From Actinomadura livida (GTDB taxonomy: Bacteria; Actinomycetota; Actinomycetes; Streptosporangiales; Streptosporangiaceae): a stretch of DNA of 64,000 nt. Below are positions 1 through 7,362 of the stretch, one piece after another (positions within the stretch are counted from its first letter, which is position 1; the number at the start of each line of letters is the position of its first letter). Location: assembly GCF_014648675.1 (NCBI RefSeq), contig NZ_BMRO01000005.1:305285-369284 (forward strand). The letters are read 5' to 3'. The translations under genes were made by a program, and so were the position numbers. The notes under the pieces are model-generated. The model saw only the letters and a list, made by a program, of their open reading frames with translations, ran no database searches and was not told where the DNA came from.

Positions 1-468
1 ATGTCTGCGGCCGGCGGACAGGCGGGCCGATCCCCTCAGCGACTTGCCGTCGACGGCGATCACCTGCCGTTTCCCCGAGGCCGTTCCCGCCGTTTTCCGG
101 GCGGTGAGGTAGGCGCCGACCGCCTGGTCCAGGGCGTCACCGTCGACGGCCGCGAGCACGCGGCCGATCGTGGTCCGCGAGGGGGCACGGCGCCACCTGA
201 GCGGATGCCGGCGGACTCCGACGGCCGTCAGCACGGTGTCCGAGGCCCGCGACGCCCACTCGGCGATCTCATCCACACTCCTTGCTCCGGACACGGCCGC
301 ACAGGCACAGACCAGGAGGATCGCGGTCAGCGGGTACCAGCGGCCCCGCCTCGCCCGCGGATCGGGCACCCGGTCCAGGAAAGGCCGCAGGTCAGTGACT
401 TGACCGGCACCCAGCGGACCCAGCTTCACCAGCACCGGCGGGATGGGAGAAGATACAGCGGCAGGCAC
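1..468 (-). CDS. ISAs1-family DDE transposase, 5' part only (continues beyond the window)
   Basis: Reading leftwards from a GTG at 468, preceded by a GAGGTG ribosome-binding site a few bases upstream, about 156 codons lie in the window. The reading frame has a 'DPRARRGRWYPL' stretch, then a hydrophobic helix (LLVCACAAVSGARS), then 'EWASRASDTVL', and close to the window edge 'VIAVDGKSLRGS'. VDGKSLRGS is the hallmark first-Asp block of ISAs1/H-repeat DDE transposases, which are usually 350-400 residues long. The catalytic E and the left end of the element are outside the window, so integrity cannot be judged. Its right end must lie in the gene-free stretch up to about 700. The element abuts the CRISPR locus and may have driven rearrangement there (inference). 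Confidence 0.75.
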   Translation of the reverse strand, partial: MPAAVSSPIPPVLVKLGPLGAGQVTDLRPFLDRVPDPRARRGRWYPLTAILLVCACAAVSGARSVDEIAEWASRASDTVLTAVGVRRHPLRWRRAPSRTTIGRVLAAVDGDALDQAVGAYLTARKTAGTASGKRQVIAVDGKSLRGSARLSAGRRH

Positions 469-980
469 GGGCCACCTCGTGATCGTTGAGCTTCGACACC
501 CCAATGATCACGAAACCCGTGCCTGCTCTGCTATGCACCCCAACCGGTCACAGCCTGACAAACCACCCAACCCCGGAACTTGCACAAACCCTGGGGACTG
601 TACGGTTAACTGGACAGCCCCCTTGGCCGGTCCTCTGCAAGTTGGCCAAGCGCACGGACCACGGTCACCTCCCAGGGGGCAGCCTCGCTCAGGCATCGGT
701 GTTTGAACAGCAACGAGAGTTGGAGTGGTCGTGAGAGACTGGCTGGGTGCGCGAGTTCCGATCTACGTACCGCAGACATTCGCGGGACGGTGTTGCCTAT
801 GCGGCCGCCCCGATCCGGTGTCGGTGGCCGGGTGTGGATCTCTTGGCCCTGTCTGGGCTGGTCACCGTGACAGAGTTGCCCGTAGGATCTGCTGCGGCTG
901 CGAGGTCGCCGGTGCCTGTTCCATCGTGTGCTCCTGTATCCACAAATGGCCTGGCATACCGTTGTCCGGCCATTTCAGAG
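469..980. other. Gene-free interval between the transposase and CRISPR leader 1
   Basis: I see no convincing gene here. The first ~150 bases probably hold the right end of the ISAs1-type element, but no terminal inverted repeat can be confirmed because the left end is off-window. Open frames at 725-1094 have no recognisable product and run straight into the CRISPR leader, so I do not call them. Confidence 0.4.
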
Positions 981-984
981 AAGG

Positions 985-1136
985 CCGGGAGGTTGGCGCA
1001 CACCCCGAAAATGCCTTCTGACCTGCGTAAACGCTACTCAGAAGATCGTCTTCGGGGTGCTTTCAAGATCGCTTGCGAGGCGGTTGGCGCATGATCTTGC
1101 AAACCTGCAGGTCAGACCCCCATAATTTGAGGTACT
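985..1136 (+). promoter_or_regulatory. CRISPR leader of array 1
   Basis: This stretch precedes the first repeat and is nearly duplicated at 4350-4500. The last ~55 bases are identical in both copies, ending in CCCCCATAATTTGAGGTACT directly before the repeat. Each leader carries two copies of GGTTGGCGCA (991-1000 and 1082-1091 here) about 90 bases apart. Position, conservation and AT-rich end fit a leader holding the crRNA promoter and the integration signal for Cas1-Cas2. Confidence 0.8.
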
Positions 1137-1385
1137 GTCGCAGCGCTCAACAAAACCGCATCGGATTGAAACGCCAGCTCTACGACGACAGCCCGCATTC
1201 CATCTTTCAGGTCGCAGCGCTCAACAAAACCGCATCGGATTGAAACCCAAGGCCTTCGGCCTGGCCGTCGTTGAGGACGTCCCGGTCGCAGCGCTCAACA
1301 AAACCGCATCGGATTGAAACTCGCGCGCAGGGGAGCTTGTTCTTGTTCGGTCGCAGCGCTCAACAAAACCGCATCGAATTGAAAC
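1137..1385 (+). CRISPR. CRISPR array 1 (type III repeat, 4 repeats, 3 spacers)
   Basis: Four 36-base repeats start at 1137, 1211, 1285 and 1350. They begin GTCGCAGCGCTCAAC and end CGCATCGGATTGAAAC; the ATTGAAAC 3' end is the usual type III/I crRNA 5'-handle type. Spacers are 38, 38 and 29 bases. The last repeat has a G-to-A change (CATCGAATTG), which marks the leader-distal end, so transcription runs rightwards from the leader at 985-1136. Array 2 at 4501 uses the same repeat and leader, so both are served by the RT-Cas1-Cas2 operon between them and by the Cas6 at 18.2 kb. Confidence 0.95.
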
Positions 1386-1544
1386 GGAAGAGCGACTGTG
1401 CGGGTCGCAGAGGTGCCCCCGCCGAGGTCGCCGCGCTGAGAACGGGACTCCCACGGAAGCTGGTCGGCCCCGCCTGAAGGCGGCGGCTGCGATTGTGGCC
1501 CCGGAAGTGAGTCGGTGAGGGTTTGCTTTCAACCGCGTCTGTTT

Positions 1545-1760
1545 GCCGGAGGCGCTGGCGTCCTGCTCGTCCTACAGCGGGGTAAGCGAAACGGTTCGGG
1601 CGGCCTCGTTTCGCGCGGGGCGGTCGAGGGCCGTCTTCACCCGCCACACGCAGTGCGGCCAGCGACGCGGTGTTGACGGCTGGGCCGGTGTGCGTTGGCA
1701 GGGCGGGGGGCGTGGGCCCCGGCGGGCTCGAGATGTAGACGATGATGCGCGCGAAGCATG
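1545..1760 (-). pseudogene. Degenerate 5' fragment of a type III cas6
   Basis: Reading leftwards from about 1757, the DNA aligns with the first ~70 codons of the intact cas6 at 18248-19051. Conserved segments are RIIV, then HTGPAVN..SLAALR.AGE, then a Pro/Arg-rich block. A 2-base insertion after the RIIVY codons breaks the frame near the start, and the gene is cut off at about 1545 before any catalytic or glycine-rich region. It sits immediately downstream of the second cas2, where a co-directional cas6 would be expected. It therefore looks like a relic of an ancestral cas1-cas2-cas2-cas6 order. It is not expected to make protein. Confidence 0.7.
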
Positions 1761-1823
1761 CGGCTCTCGGCCTTCATCTCCTCGACCGTTGGAGAGAACC
1801 GAATCAGAACCCCGGGATGGCGG

Positions 1824-2111
1824 TCAGCGCGCGACCCATGCCGGGCGGGTGAGGAGCCGTTCTGCAGGTGCGGGAGCGGTGCGCAGTTGCCGCGCGCATT
1901 CCGGGCAGGGCGCGTAGATACGCAGCCGGTCGATCGGTGCCAGGAGTCCTTCGAGGGCGGCGGCGGCGCGGTGGGCGTCCAGGCCGGCTGCGTCCGGGAT
2001 CAGCCAGCCGCTTTGCTGGAATCGGTCGGCTACCTCGTCCAGCGCGGACCGCAGCCGGTCGCGGCGGCCGTCGTCGAACACGTCGTAGCAGACCAGCACC
2101 GGCCCTTTCAT
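1824..2111 (-). CDS. cas2: Cas2-family protein, second of two tandem copies
   Basis: 95-residue protein beginning MKGPVLVCYDVFDDGRRDRL. The hydrophobic first strand followed by YDV is the Cas2 ferredoxin-like signature, with the Asp of the dimer interface. The ATG overlaps the stop of the upstream cas2 by ATGA, so the two are translationally coupled. A CPEC motif lies about 20 residues before the C-terminus, matching CPRC in the first copy, and the tail reads ..ERLLTRPAWVAR. It has little identity with its partner apart from fold-level features and the CPxC motif, so the pair are diverged paralogues rather than a recent duplication. Expected role: bridge Cas1 dimers in spacer integration, possibly as a heterodimer with the first copy (inference). 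Confidence 0.75.
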   Translation of the reverse strand: MKGPVLVCYDVFDDGRRDRLRSALDEVADRFQQSGWLIPDAAGLDAHRAAAALEGLLAPIDRLRIYAPCPECARQLRTAPAPAERLLTRPAWVAR

Positions 2112-2389
2112 GGCACTATCCAGCCGAGCGGGGCGGTGGTCTCGGCGGTCCCGCCGCGGTGTGCGGTCCGGCATCGTGGGCAGGTCGGCAGCGCCAGCAG
2201 GTGGTCGCTGGGTTCCAGATGTTCGCCCGCCCGCCGGACGATCTCGTCGAGTTCCGCGGTATCGGCACCGATCTCGTACACGGTGTACAAGACGCGGGGG
2301 CCGTACCCGGCGAGCAGCCGGTTCACCGCCCGTCGGCTGCGGTCGGAGGCGACGTCGAACGTCACGGCCCAAGAGGTTCGGTCGGCCAT
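2108..2389 (-). CDS. cas2: Cas2-family protein, first of two tandem copies
   Basis: 93-residue protein beginning MADRTSWAVTFDVASDRSRR. The FDV strand with following basic helix, then 'LLAGYGPRVLYTVYEI', is the classic Cas2 beta-alpha-beta order. A CPRC motif stands near the C-terminus. I chose ATG 2389 because GAGGTAACCC sits directly upstream and the Cas1 stop ends five bases before; a longer reading from 2416 would overlap cas1. It lies in the order RT, cas1, cas2, cas2 on the minus strand. Together with Cas1 it should form the adaptation complex for the two flanking arrays. Confidence 0.85.
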   Translation of the reverse strand: MADRTSWAVTFDVASDRSRRAVNRLLAGYGPRVLYTVYEIGADTAELDEIVRRAGEHLEPSDHLLALPTCPRCRTAHRGGTAETTAPLGWIVP

Positions 2390-2393
2390 AGGG

Positions 2394-3407
2394 TTACCTC
2401 CATGCGAACGGTTCATACGAGGCGGACTCGCCGAGGACCCAGGTGCGCAGCGCCGTGCACTGGGCCCGAATCTGGTCGGCGTAGGTTCGGCGTGCCGGTG
2501 GTGCGGGCCAGCCGCGCGCCGGAGCGGCCAGCCGAGCGTGGAATCGGTTGACGACCCGGCTGCGGGCGTGCGGGGTAAGCCAGGGGCCGTCCGGTCCGTC
2601 CGCCAGGTCTTCGGGGGTGACAGCGCGCAGGCCTGTCAGTGCAAGGACGGTGGAGTCCAGCAGCACCGGCCGCCATTCCTCCATGAGGTCGAATGCCAGG
2701 GTGGGACGTCCACGCGCGGGCGTGTGGAGGAACGACACATACGGGTCGAGGCCGGCGGCCAGCAGCGCGGAGATGACCGTTTCGCGTAGCAGGGCCGAGC
2801 AATAGTTGGTGAGGGCGTTGATCACGTCCCCGGCGCGCCGGTCGCGTCCGGTGAAGCCGAGTCCGGGATCGAGGACGGCGGAGAAGGCGCGGTCGTAGAC
2901 GCCGGACGCGCCGCCTTCGACCCCCATGACCTGCGCAACATCGCCGCACTCGGCGATCCTGACCTCCAGCGCGGACAGGCGGGCCGCGGCCTGCCAGACC
3001 ATCTCTGGATCGGATGCGCGGCGGGCACGCCGGCGCAGCAGCACATGCTGGTTGCGGATCTTCCCGGCGACCAGGGCGCGGGACAGTTCCAGCCGGTCGG
3101 AAGCGACACAGTGCCGTTCCAACTGTCTGCGGCGGGCGAGTACGTGCCCCGCGCCGGGCGGCTCCATCCGTCCCAGCGGACGCCCGGTCGTCGACAGCAG
3201 CACCAGAGGGATGTCGCGGGCCAGCAGCGCGTGCATCGCCTGCGTAGAGATCCCCACCTGCCCGGACAGGACCACCTCGGAGATCTGCGTCAAAGGTGCC
3301 GAAGCCCGCAGCTCTCCATCTTTGAGCGCCACCAGGCGTCCTCCCCTCCTGCGAACGACGCACCCGGTACCCACGACATGGAAAGGGCGGCCGTGAATCA
3401 TCGCCAT
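2394..3407 (-). CDS. cas1: Cas1 integrase of the RT-associated type III adaptation module
   Basis: About 337 residues, normal for Cas1. The N-terminal beta domain is followed by the alpha-helical catalytic domain with the three metal ligands in context: VMGVEGGASGVYD (Glu), FLHTPARGRPTLAFD (His) and LMEEWRP (Glu/Asp region). I prefer the ATG at 3407 (MAMIHGRPFHVVG), which follows the RT stop by one base and has GGGACGGGG upstream; ATG 3428 would overlap the RT gene by 20 bases. Cas1 inserts protospacers at the leader end of an array. Next to an RT it could accept RNA or RNA-derived cDNA. It is clearly a different lineage from the type I-B Cas1 at 28.7 kb. Confidence 0.92.
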   Translation of the reverse strand: MAMIHGRPFHVVGTGCVVRRRGGRLVALKDGELRASAPLTQISEVVLSGQVGISTQAMHALLARDIPLVLLSTTGRPLGRMEPPGAGHVLARRRQLERHCVASDRLELSRALVAGKIRNQHVLLRRRARRASDPEMVWQAAARLSALEVRIAECGDVAQVMGVEGGASGVYDRAFSAVLDPGLGFTGRDRRAGDVINALTNYCSALLRETVISALLAAGLDPYVSFLHTPARGRPTLAFDLMEEWRPVLLDSTVLALTGLRAVTPEDLADGPDGPWLTPHARSRVVNRFHARLAAPARGWPAPPARRTYADQIRAQCTALRTWVLGESASYEPFAWR

Positions 3408-3408
3408 G

Positions 3409-4302
3409 TCAACGCCCCGTCCCTGCATCGCCCGCCGGTTGCGCTGTCGTTCCGATGAACCGCCAGCCCAGCAAGGTGAACCCGAAGTCGAAGTCGGCGA
3501 TATAGGTCTTGTCCGGGTTGATGCGCAGTTCCCGTGCCGCCAGTGCCCTTTCCACGATGCCGAGGGCCGCCATCGCCTCGTCTCGCCCTGGACAGAGGAC
3601 GGTCAGGTCATCGGCGTAACGAACCAGGCGGCCTGAGGACCCATTCACCTCGCGGTCGAACTCGGCGAGAAAGAACTCCGCGAGCGCGGGACTGATCGGG
3701 GCACCTTCTGGCAACCCTCCCCTGCGTTCGAGCACCCCTTCCGGCATAAGCCAGGGTGCGCGCACCCAGGAACGGACGAGCTCGGCGGCGTAGGGGTCGC
3801 GCACTCGCTCGGTGACCTGCTCCAGAAGCAGCCGATGATCGACCTCGGCGAAGAAATTCGCGATGTCGGTTCGCAGCACCCACGTCAATCCGGAATCGCG
3901 GTACCGCTGCACCTGCTCCAGCGCGTTGAGCCACGACCGACCGGGACGATATGAGAAACTGACGGGGCTCGTGGGATTCAACCTCGTCCCATAGACGTTC
4001 AGGAAGGCGCGCTGGACGATGCGGTCACAGATGGTCGGCAAGCCCCGCGTCCGAAGCTTGCCACCCCGCATCAGCCGCACGGGCCGCAGTGGCTGGGCCT
4101 GGTACCTCCGCTCCCGCAACAGCGCTGCCAGTGCCGCCAGCCTGGGCCCGACCTCACGCCCGAACACGGCCGCCGAGACCCCGTCCGCCCCGGCCATGCC
4201 GCTGCCCGCGGCCACCCGAGACCAGGCCGCCCACAGCGCCCGGTCGCTGGCCATCCGCTCGACCAGCCGCGACGCCGGCCTCATCTCCTCGCGTGTCCTC
4301 AT
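3409..4302 (-). CDS. CRISPR-associated group II-intron-type reverse transcriptase
   Basis: About 297 residues covering the RT fingers-palm: motif with TDIANFF near residues 145-151, GLPEGAPISPALAEFF near 196-211, and RYADDLTVLC with the catalytic YADD at 229-232, then 'LRINPDKT' and LGWRF. No maturase (X) or HNH endonuclease domain follows, so it is not a mobile intron ORF. Its stop sits one base before the cas1 start, the arrangement of RT-Cas1 adaptation modules of type III CRISPR. The start is uncertain: ATG 4302 gives the typical N-terminus, but ATG 4338 and GTG 4365 are in frame, the last lying inside leader 2. Promoter signals are expected in leader 2, which would drive RT leftwards and array 2 rightwards. 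Expected role: copy RNA-derived prespacers into DNA. Confidence 0.9.
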   Translation of the reverse strand: MRTREEMRPASRLVERMASDRALWAAWSRVAAGSGMAGADGVSAAVFGREVGPRLAALAALLRERRYQAQPLRPVRLMRGGKLRTRGLPTICDRIVQRAFLNVYGTRLNPTSPVSFSYRPGRSWLNALEQVQRYRDSGLTWVLRTDIANFFAEVDHRLLLEQVTERVRDPYAAELVRSWVRAPWLMPEGVLERRGGLPEGAPISPALAEFFLAEFDREVNGSSGRLVRYADDLTVLCPGRDEAMAALGIVERALAARELRINPDKTYIADFDFGFTLLGWRFIGTTAQPAGDAGTGR

Positions 4303-4349
4303 GCCCGTAACCGATGGACGAACGCCGTTCCAGGCCATTAAAGAAGTGC

Positions 4350-4500
4350 TTATAGGTTGGCGCACACCCTCGAAACATCACTTGACCTGCGCAAACGCCC
4401 TCCTGGAGATCATTTTCGCGCCTTGCTCAAGATCGCCGCGGGGGAGGTTGGCGCATGATCTTGCAAACCTGCAGGTCAGACCCCCATAATTTGAGGTACT
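4350..4500 (+). promoter_or_regulatory. CRISPR leader of array 2
   Basis: Aligns along its length with leader 1 (985-1136) and is identical over the last ~55 bases, ending in the same CCCCCATAATTTGAGGTACT. The GGTTGGCGCA motif occurs at 4355-4364 and 4446-4455. It also forms the upstream region of the divergent RT-cas1-cas2-cas2 operon, so it may be a bidirectional control region. Confidence 0.8.
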
Positions 4501-5185
4501 GTCGCAGCGCTCAACAAAACCGCATCGGATTGAAACTAGGGCACGGGCGGCGTGTAGCGGTCGATCCGCTCGATGTCGCAGCGCTCAACAAAACCGCATC
4601 GGATTGAAACCTCCGCGACGAGCCATGGTGGCTCCTTTCTTCCTGTCGCAGCGCTCAACAAAACCGCATCGGATTGAAACATGTCGGCGGCGTTCGAGGC
4701 TGCGACGACCACGAGTGCGGTCGCAGCGCTCAACAAAACCGCATCGGATTGAAACTCCTCCGCCTTCTCTGCGGGGAGCGGTGTCGAGTCGCAGCGCTCA
4801 ACAAAACCGCATCGGATTGAAACCGGAGATCGTAATCGTGCCATTGGCGTTGACAGATTCGGTCGCAGCGCTCAACAAAACCGCATCGGATTGAAACAAT
4901 TCAGCACGAGTCTCCTCTTGTAGAACCAACGACTGTCGCAGCGCTCAACCAAAACCGCATCGGATTGAAACCTTGCGCTCTGCTTCTCGGAGAGCGTCGA
5001 CCTGGAGTCGCAGCGCTCAACAAACCGCATCGGATTGAAACACGCTGAGCCTTGCGGCCACGCTCGCCGTGTTCTAGTCGCAGCGCTCAACAAAACCGCA
5101 TCGGATTGAAACTCACCGCGACGGTGGTCACAAGCGAGGATGCTGAGTCGCAGCGCTCAACAAAACCGCATCGGATAAGTGAAAC
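4501..5185 (+). CRISPR. CRISPR array 2 (type III repeat, 10 repeats, 9 spacers)
   Basis: Repeats start at 4501, 4575, 4645, 4720, 4788, 4862, 4935, 5007, 5077 and 5147. The consensus is the same 36-mer as array 1. Spacers range from 32 to 39 bases, variable as is usual for type III. Three repeats carry indels: the seventh has an extra C (CAACCAAAACC), the eighth lacks one A, and the tenth has AAG inserted before TGAAAC. The damage lies in the leader-distal half, consistent with older repeats decaying. The final GAAAC forms the left foot of a terminator hairpin. Confidence 0.95.
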
Positions 5186-5216
5186 GCGCGGTCCCGTGGT
5201 CGGGGCCGCGCGTTTC
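5181..5216. terminator. Bidirectional hairpin terminator at the end of array 2
   Basis: A 15-base stem pairs GAAACGCGCGGTCCC (5181-5195) with GGGGCCGCGCGTTTC (5202-5216) around the loop GTGGTC, with one G-T pair. The feet are GAAA/TTTC, so it can end transcription of the array from the left and of the E1 gene (stop at 5232) from the right. The left foot is the 3' end of the last CRISPR repeat. Confidence 0.7.
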
Positions 5217-5231
5217 GATGCGGGACGTTCG

Positions 5232-6122
5232 TCAGTGGTGTGGGGGTGGGGCGGGTGTTGAGAAGTGGGGTGGGGGTGCGGCGTCGCCCTCGCCGCGGGG
5301 TGAGTCGGGGCCGCAGGCGGGGCAGTCGGGCTGGGGGTCGGCGTCGATGGGGGTCAGGGCGGGGCCGGCGAGGTCGATGAGGGTGTACGGGCGCGGAGGG
5401 TGCCAGCCGGTGAGGAGGTTGAGGGCTTCGCCGAGGGCGATGCCCGCGATGGTCTGGTTGAGGAAGATCACGCTGGGTGTCGGTTCGTCGGGTGCGTCGC
5501 GAAGGTAGCCCGCGCTGCGTTTCGCGGCCGTGAGGACCGGGTCGAGTTCCATCGACGCGGCCGCCGGGTCGTACCCGGACAGGCAGAGCAGGCACGGGCC
5601 GCCGGGCATCACGGTCGCGACATGTCCGGAGACGTCGAGTGGGCCGGTCGGCCTCGTGGTGATCTCGGCGCCGGTGTCGATGTAAGGGCGCGGGTACTGC
5701 ACGGCGAGTACGTTGAGCGCCCAACGCGGGGCGTGTCCGTCCACCGCGCCGAAGATCAGGTCGGCGCAGCGCAGTGACGACCACACGCCGGTGTCCAGGA
5801 CGCTGGCTGGAACGGCGTGCACGGAGATGTCCTGGTCGATGTGCGCTGCGGTGCGTGCCGCGACCTCGGCCTTGGTGGTGCCGTCCCGCGCGTCGGTGGA
5901 CGTGGCGCCGGCGAGGCGGTTGAGGTTGGTCGGTTCGACTCGGTCGGGGTCCACGGTAATCAGGCGTCCGATGCCGAGGTGGGCCAGTCCTTGGACGAGC
6001 AGTGAACCGATTCCGCCGAGGCCGATGACGGCCGCGGTGGTGCTGTTCAGGCGGCGTTGCCCGTCCTGGCCGAATGCGCGGACTTGTCGGTCGTGCCTGT
6101 CGGTGTCGCGGGTGATGGTCAC
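5232..6122 (-). CDS. E1-like ThiF/MoeB-family adenylating enzyme of a ubiquitin-like operon
   Basis: 296 residues from a GTG at 6122 that overlaps the JAB stop (GTGA); GTG 6131 is an in-frame alternative. The Rossmann nucleotide-binding loop GLGGIGS is at 34-40, the E1-type DPDRVEPTNLNR at 58-69, and two CxxC pairs (PCLLC at 176-180, CPAC at 267-270) form the expected zinc knuckle. Family knowledge: such enzymes adenylate the C-terminus of a ubiquitin-like protein and pass it, via a thioester, to an E2. Last gene of a tightly coupled operon Ubl-E2, JAB, E1. A much longer N-terminal reading is only the shadow of the JAB gene and was rejected. Confidence 0.85.
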   Translation of the reverse strand: MTITRDTDRHDRQVRAFGQDGQRRLNSTTAAVIGLGGIGSLLVQGLAHLGIGRLITVDPDRVEPTNLNRLAGATSTDARDGTTKAEVAARTAAHIDQDISVHAVPASVLDTGVWSSLRCADLIFGAVDGHAPRWALNVLAVQYPRPYIDTGAEITTRPTGPLDVSGHVATVMPGGPCLLCLSGYDPAAASMELDPVLTAAKRSAGYLRDAPDEPTPSVIFLNQTIAGIALGEALNLLTGWHPPRPYTLIDLAGPALTPIDADPQPDCPACGPDSPRGEGDAAPPPHFSTPAPPPHH

Positions 6123-6643
6123 GGGGTGCACAGTGGGACCTCGCTCAGGGGATGGTCCAGCAGGATGCAGGCGTCCAGCGGCGCGAGCCGGCGCGGGTGC
6201 GGCGACCAGGCGCCCGCCAGCCCGCCCGGCCCGAGGACGAGTGAGGCCGCGATGGCCGGCGGGTCGTCGGGCATCGTGTCCGCGAACTCGGTGTGGGTGA
6301 CGCGCATGTTGTGTTCGTCGTGGCCGGAGAACCAGACCGGCCCGTCGCCGAACGGATGCGTGTGCACGTCCACCAGCGACATCCCGGTCTCGTAGCAGGC
6401 GCGCAGCACCTGACGGGTGAACTCGGGGTCGACTTCGACGCGGACCGGTGACTGCACGTGCAGTGCCGCGTCCGGGACGAGGAGGGCCTGCCGGACGAGC
6501 GGGTCCGTGGTCCGACCGCCCCACGGGTCGGTCCAGCTGCTCGCGCGGGCCAGCAGATAGGCCATCCGCACGGACGCCGATGCCAGCAGATGCTCGGCGG
6601 CCGGTCCCCAGACGCGGGAGGGAAGGCGGAGGACGCAGCGCAT
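6119..6643 (-). CDS. JAB/MPN (JAMM) metalloprotease, deubiquitinase-like
   Basis: 174 residues. The zinc-site motif VDVHTHPF...FSGHDEHN gives H94, H96, S106 and D109, the full JAMM HxH-x(n)-SxxD signature, so the protease should be active. ATG 6643 overlaps the stop of the Ubl-E2 gene (TGATG). Known role of Prok-JAB proteins in such operons: trim the ubiquitin-like protein precursor, or remove it from targets. It sits between the E2 and E1 genes and is coupled to both. Confidence 0.85.
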   Translation of the reverse strand: MRCVLRLPSRVWGPAAEHLLASASVRMAYLLARASSWTDPWGGRTTDPLVRQALLVPDAALHVQSPVRVEVDPEFTRQVLRACYETGMSLVDVHTHPFGDGPVWFSGHDEHNMRVTHTEFADTMPDDPPAIAASLVLGPGGLAGAWSPHPRRLAPLDACILLDHPLSEVPLCTP

Positions 6644-7251
6644 CAGTCCGCTGTCCCGAGGTAGGTGCGGATCGCTTCCACGAAAGTGATCAGAGAGTCC
6701 TGGCCGGCTCGCCAGCGGCGTTCGGGGTCCTCCAGGCAGTACCAGTGGTAGCCCAGGTGGGCGTAGGGGTTGCGGTAGTCGCGGAAGTAGTGCCTGGGGG
6801 TGACGAGCTTTCCGCCTTTGCGGCGCTGCAGTTTCGCGCTGAGGTAGAACCCGTCGGGCGCGCACTCCGGGTAGGCGGCCGGCGGAACGATCAGGACGTT
6901 CGCCCGGTCGGGAACCCAGCCGGTCGGCAGCCGGAAACCGCCGATGAACACATACGACTCGTCATCGGCGATCCGCAGGTCGGAGTAGGCCGCCGCGAGC
7001 GTCGCCGCCTCCATCCGCAGTCGCGCGGTGCGGCGGGTGACGGTCTGGGCCTTGGAGTGCCGGGCGTGGTGGGTGTCCTTGTCGGCGACCCGCAGGCGCT
7101 TGGCGTCCGGGACGATGACGTTACGGTCCCGTTCCTGCCGGACCAGCACCCGGTCGTCGTCGATGCCGGCGAGCCGCTTGATCTCCTCCCCGTTGAGCTG
7201 GTCGGCGATCACCGGCACGTCCACCCCGTTGATCCGAATCGCCTTCCCCAT
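6643..7251 (-). CDS. Fusion of a ubiquitin-like (multiubiquitin-type) domain and an E2-like domain
   Basis: 202 residues. Residues 1-60 (IRINGVDVPV..LNGEEIKRLAGID..RVLV) match the pattern of bacterial multiubiquitin domains: a beta hairpin, a [TN]GxEIxxLAG helix, then beta strands ending VADKDT. Residues ~75-200 look like Prok-E2 family E: LIVPPAAYPECAPDGFYL, then a C-terminal HWYC..W....DSLITFVEAIRTYL. Cysteines are at 130 and 172; which one is the catalytic Cys I cannot tell. The Ubl has no free C-terminus here, so it may serve as a carrier or docking domain or need cleavage by the neighbouring JAB. First gene of a three-gene operon; related operons are the Bil and Burroughs/Aravind-type bacterial conjugation systems. 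Confidence 0.7.
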   Translation of the reverse strand: MGKAIRINGVDVPVIADQLNGEEIKRLAGIDDDRVLVRQERDRNVIVPDAKRLRVADKDTHHARHSKAQTVTRRTARLRMEAATLAAAYSDLRIADDESYVFIGGFRLPTGWVPDRANVLIVPPAAYPECAPDGFYLSAKLQRRKGGKLVTPRHYFRDYRNPYAHLGYHWYCLEDPERRWRAGQDSLITFVEAIRTYLGTAD

Positions 7252-7362
7252 GCCCTCGCTCCTCGGTCGCCCGGCGCATTCACCCGACCAACGATGGACG
7301 AACCGACGACACCAACGTCCGGACGAGATCCAGGTGGACCACGCACGGTAACGACAGATGCC

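Noticed and set aside
1221..1647. Minus-strand frames across array 1 and its trailer
   Set aside because: They translate CRISPR repeats; only the part matching Cas6 codons beyond 1545 is informative and is called as a pseudogene fragment.
6123..6524. N-terminal extension of the E1-like gene
   Set aside because: Arg/Pro-rich shadow of the JAB gene; the GTGA-coupled start at 6122 gives the family-typical N-terminus.
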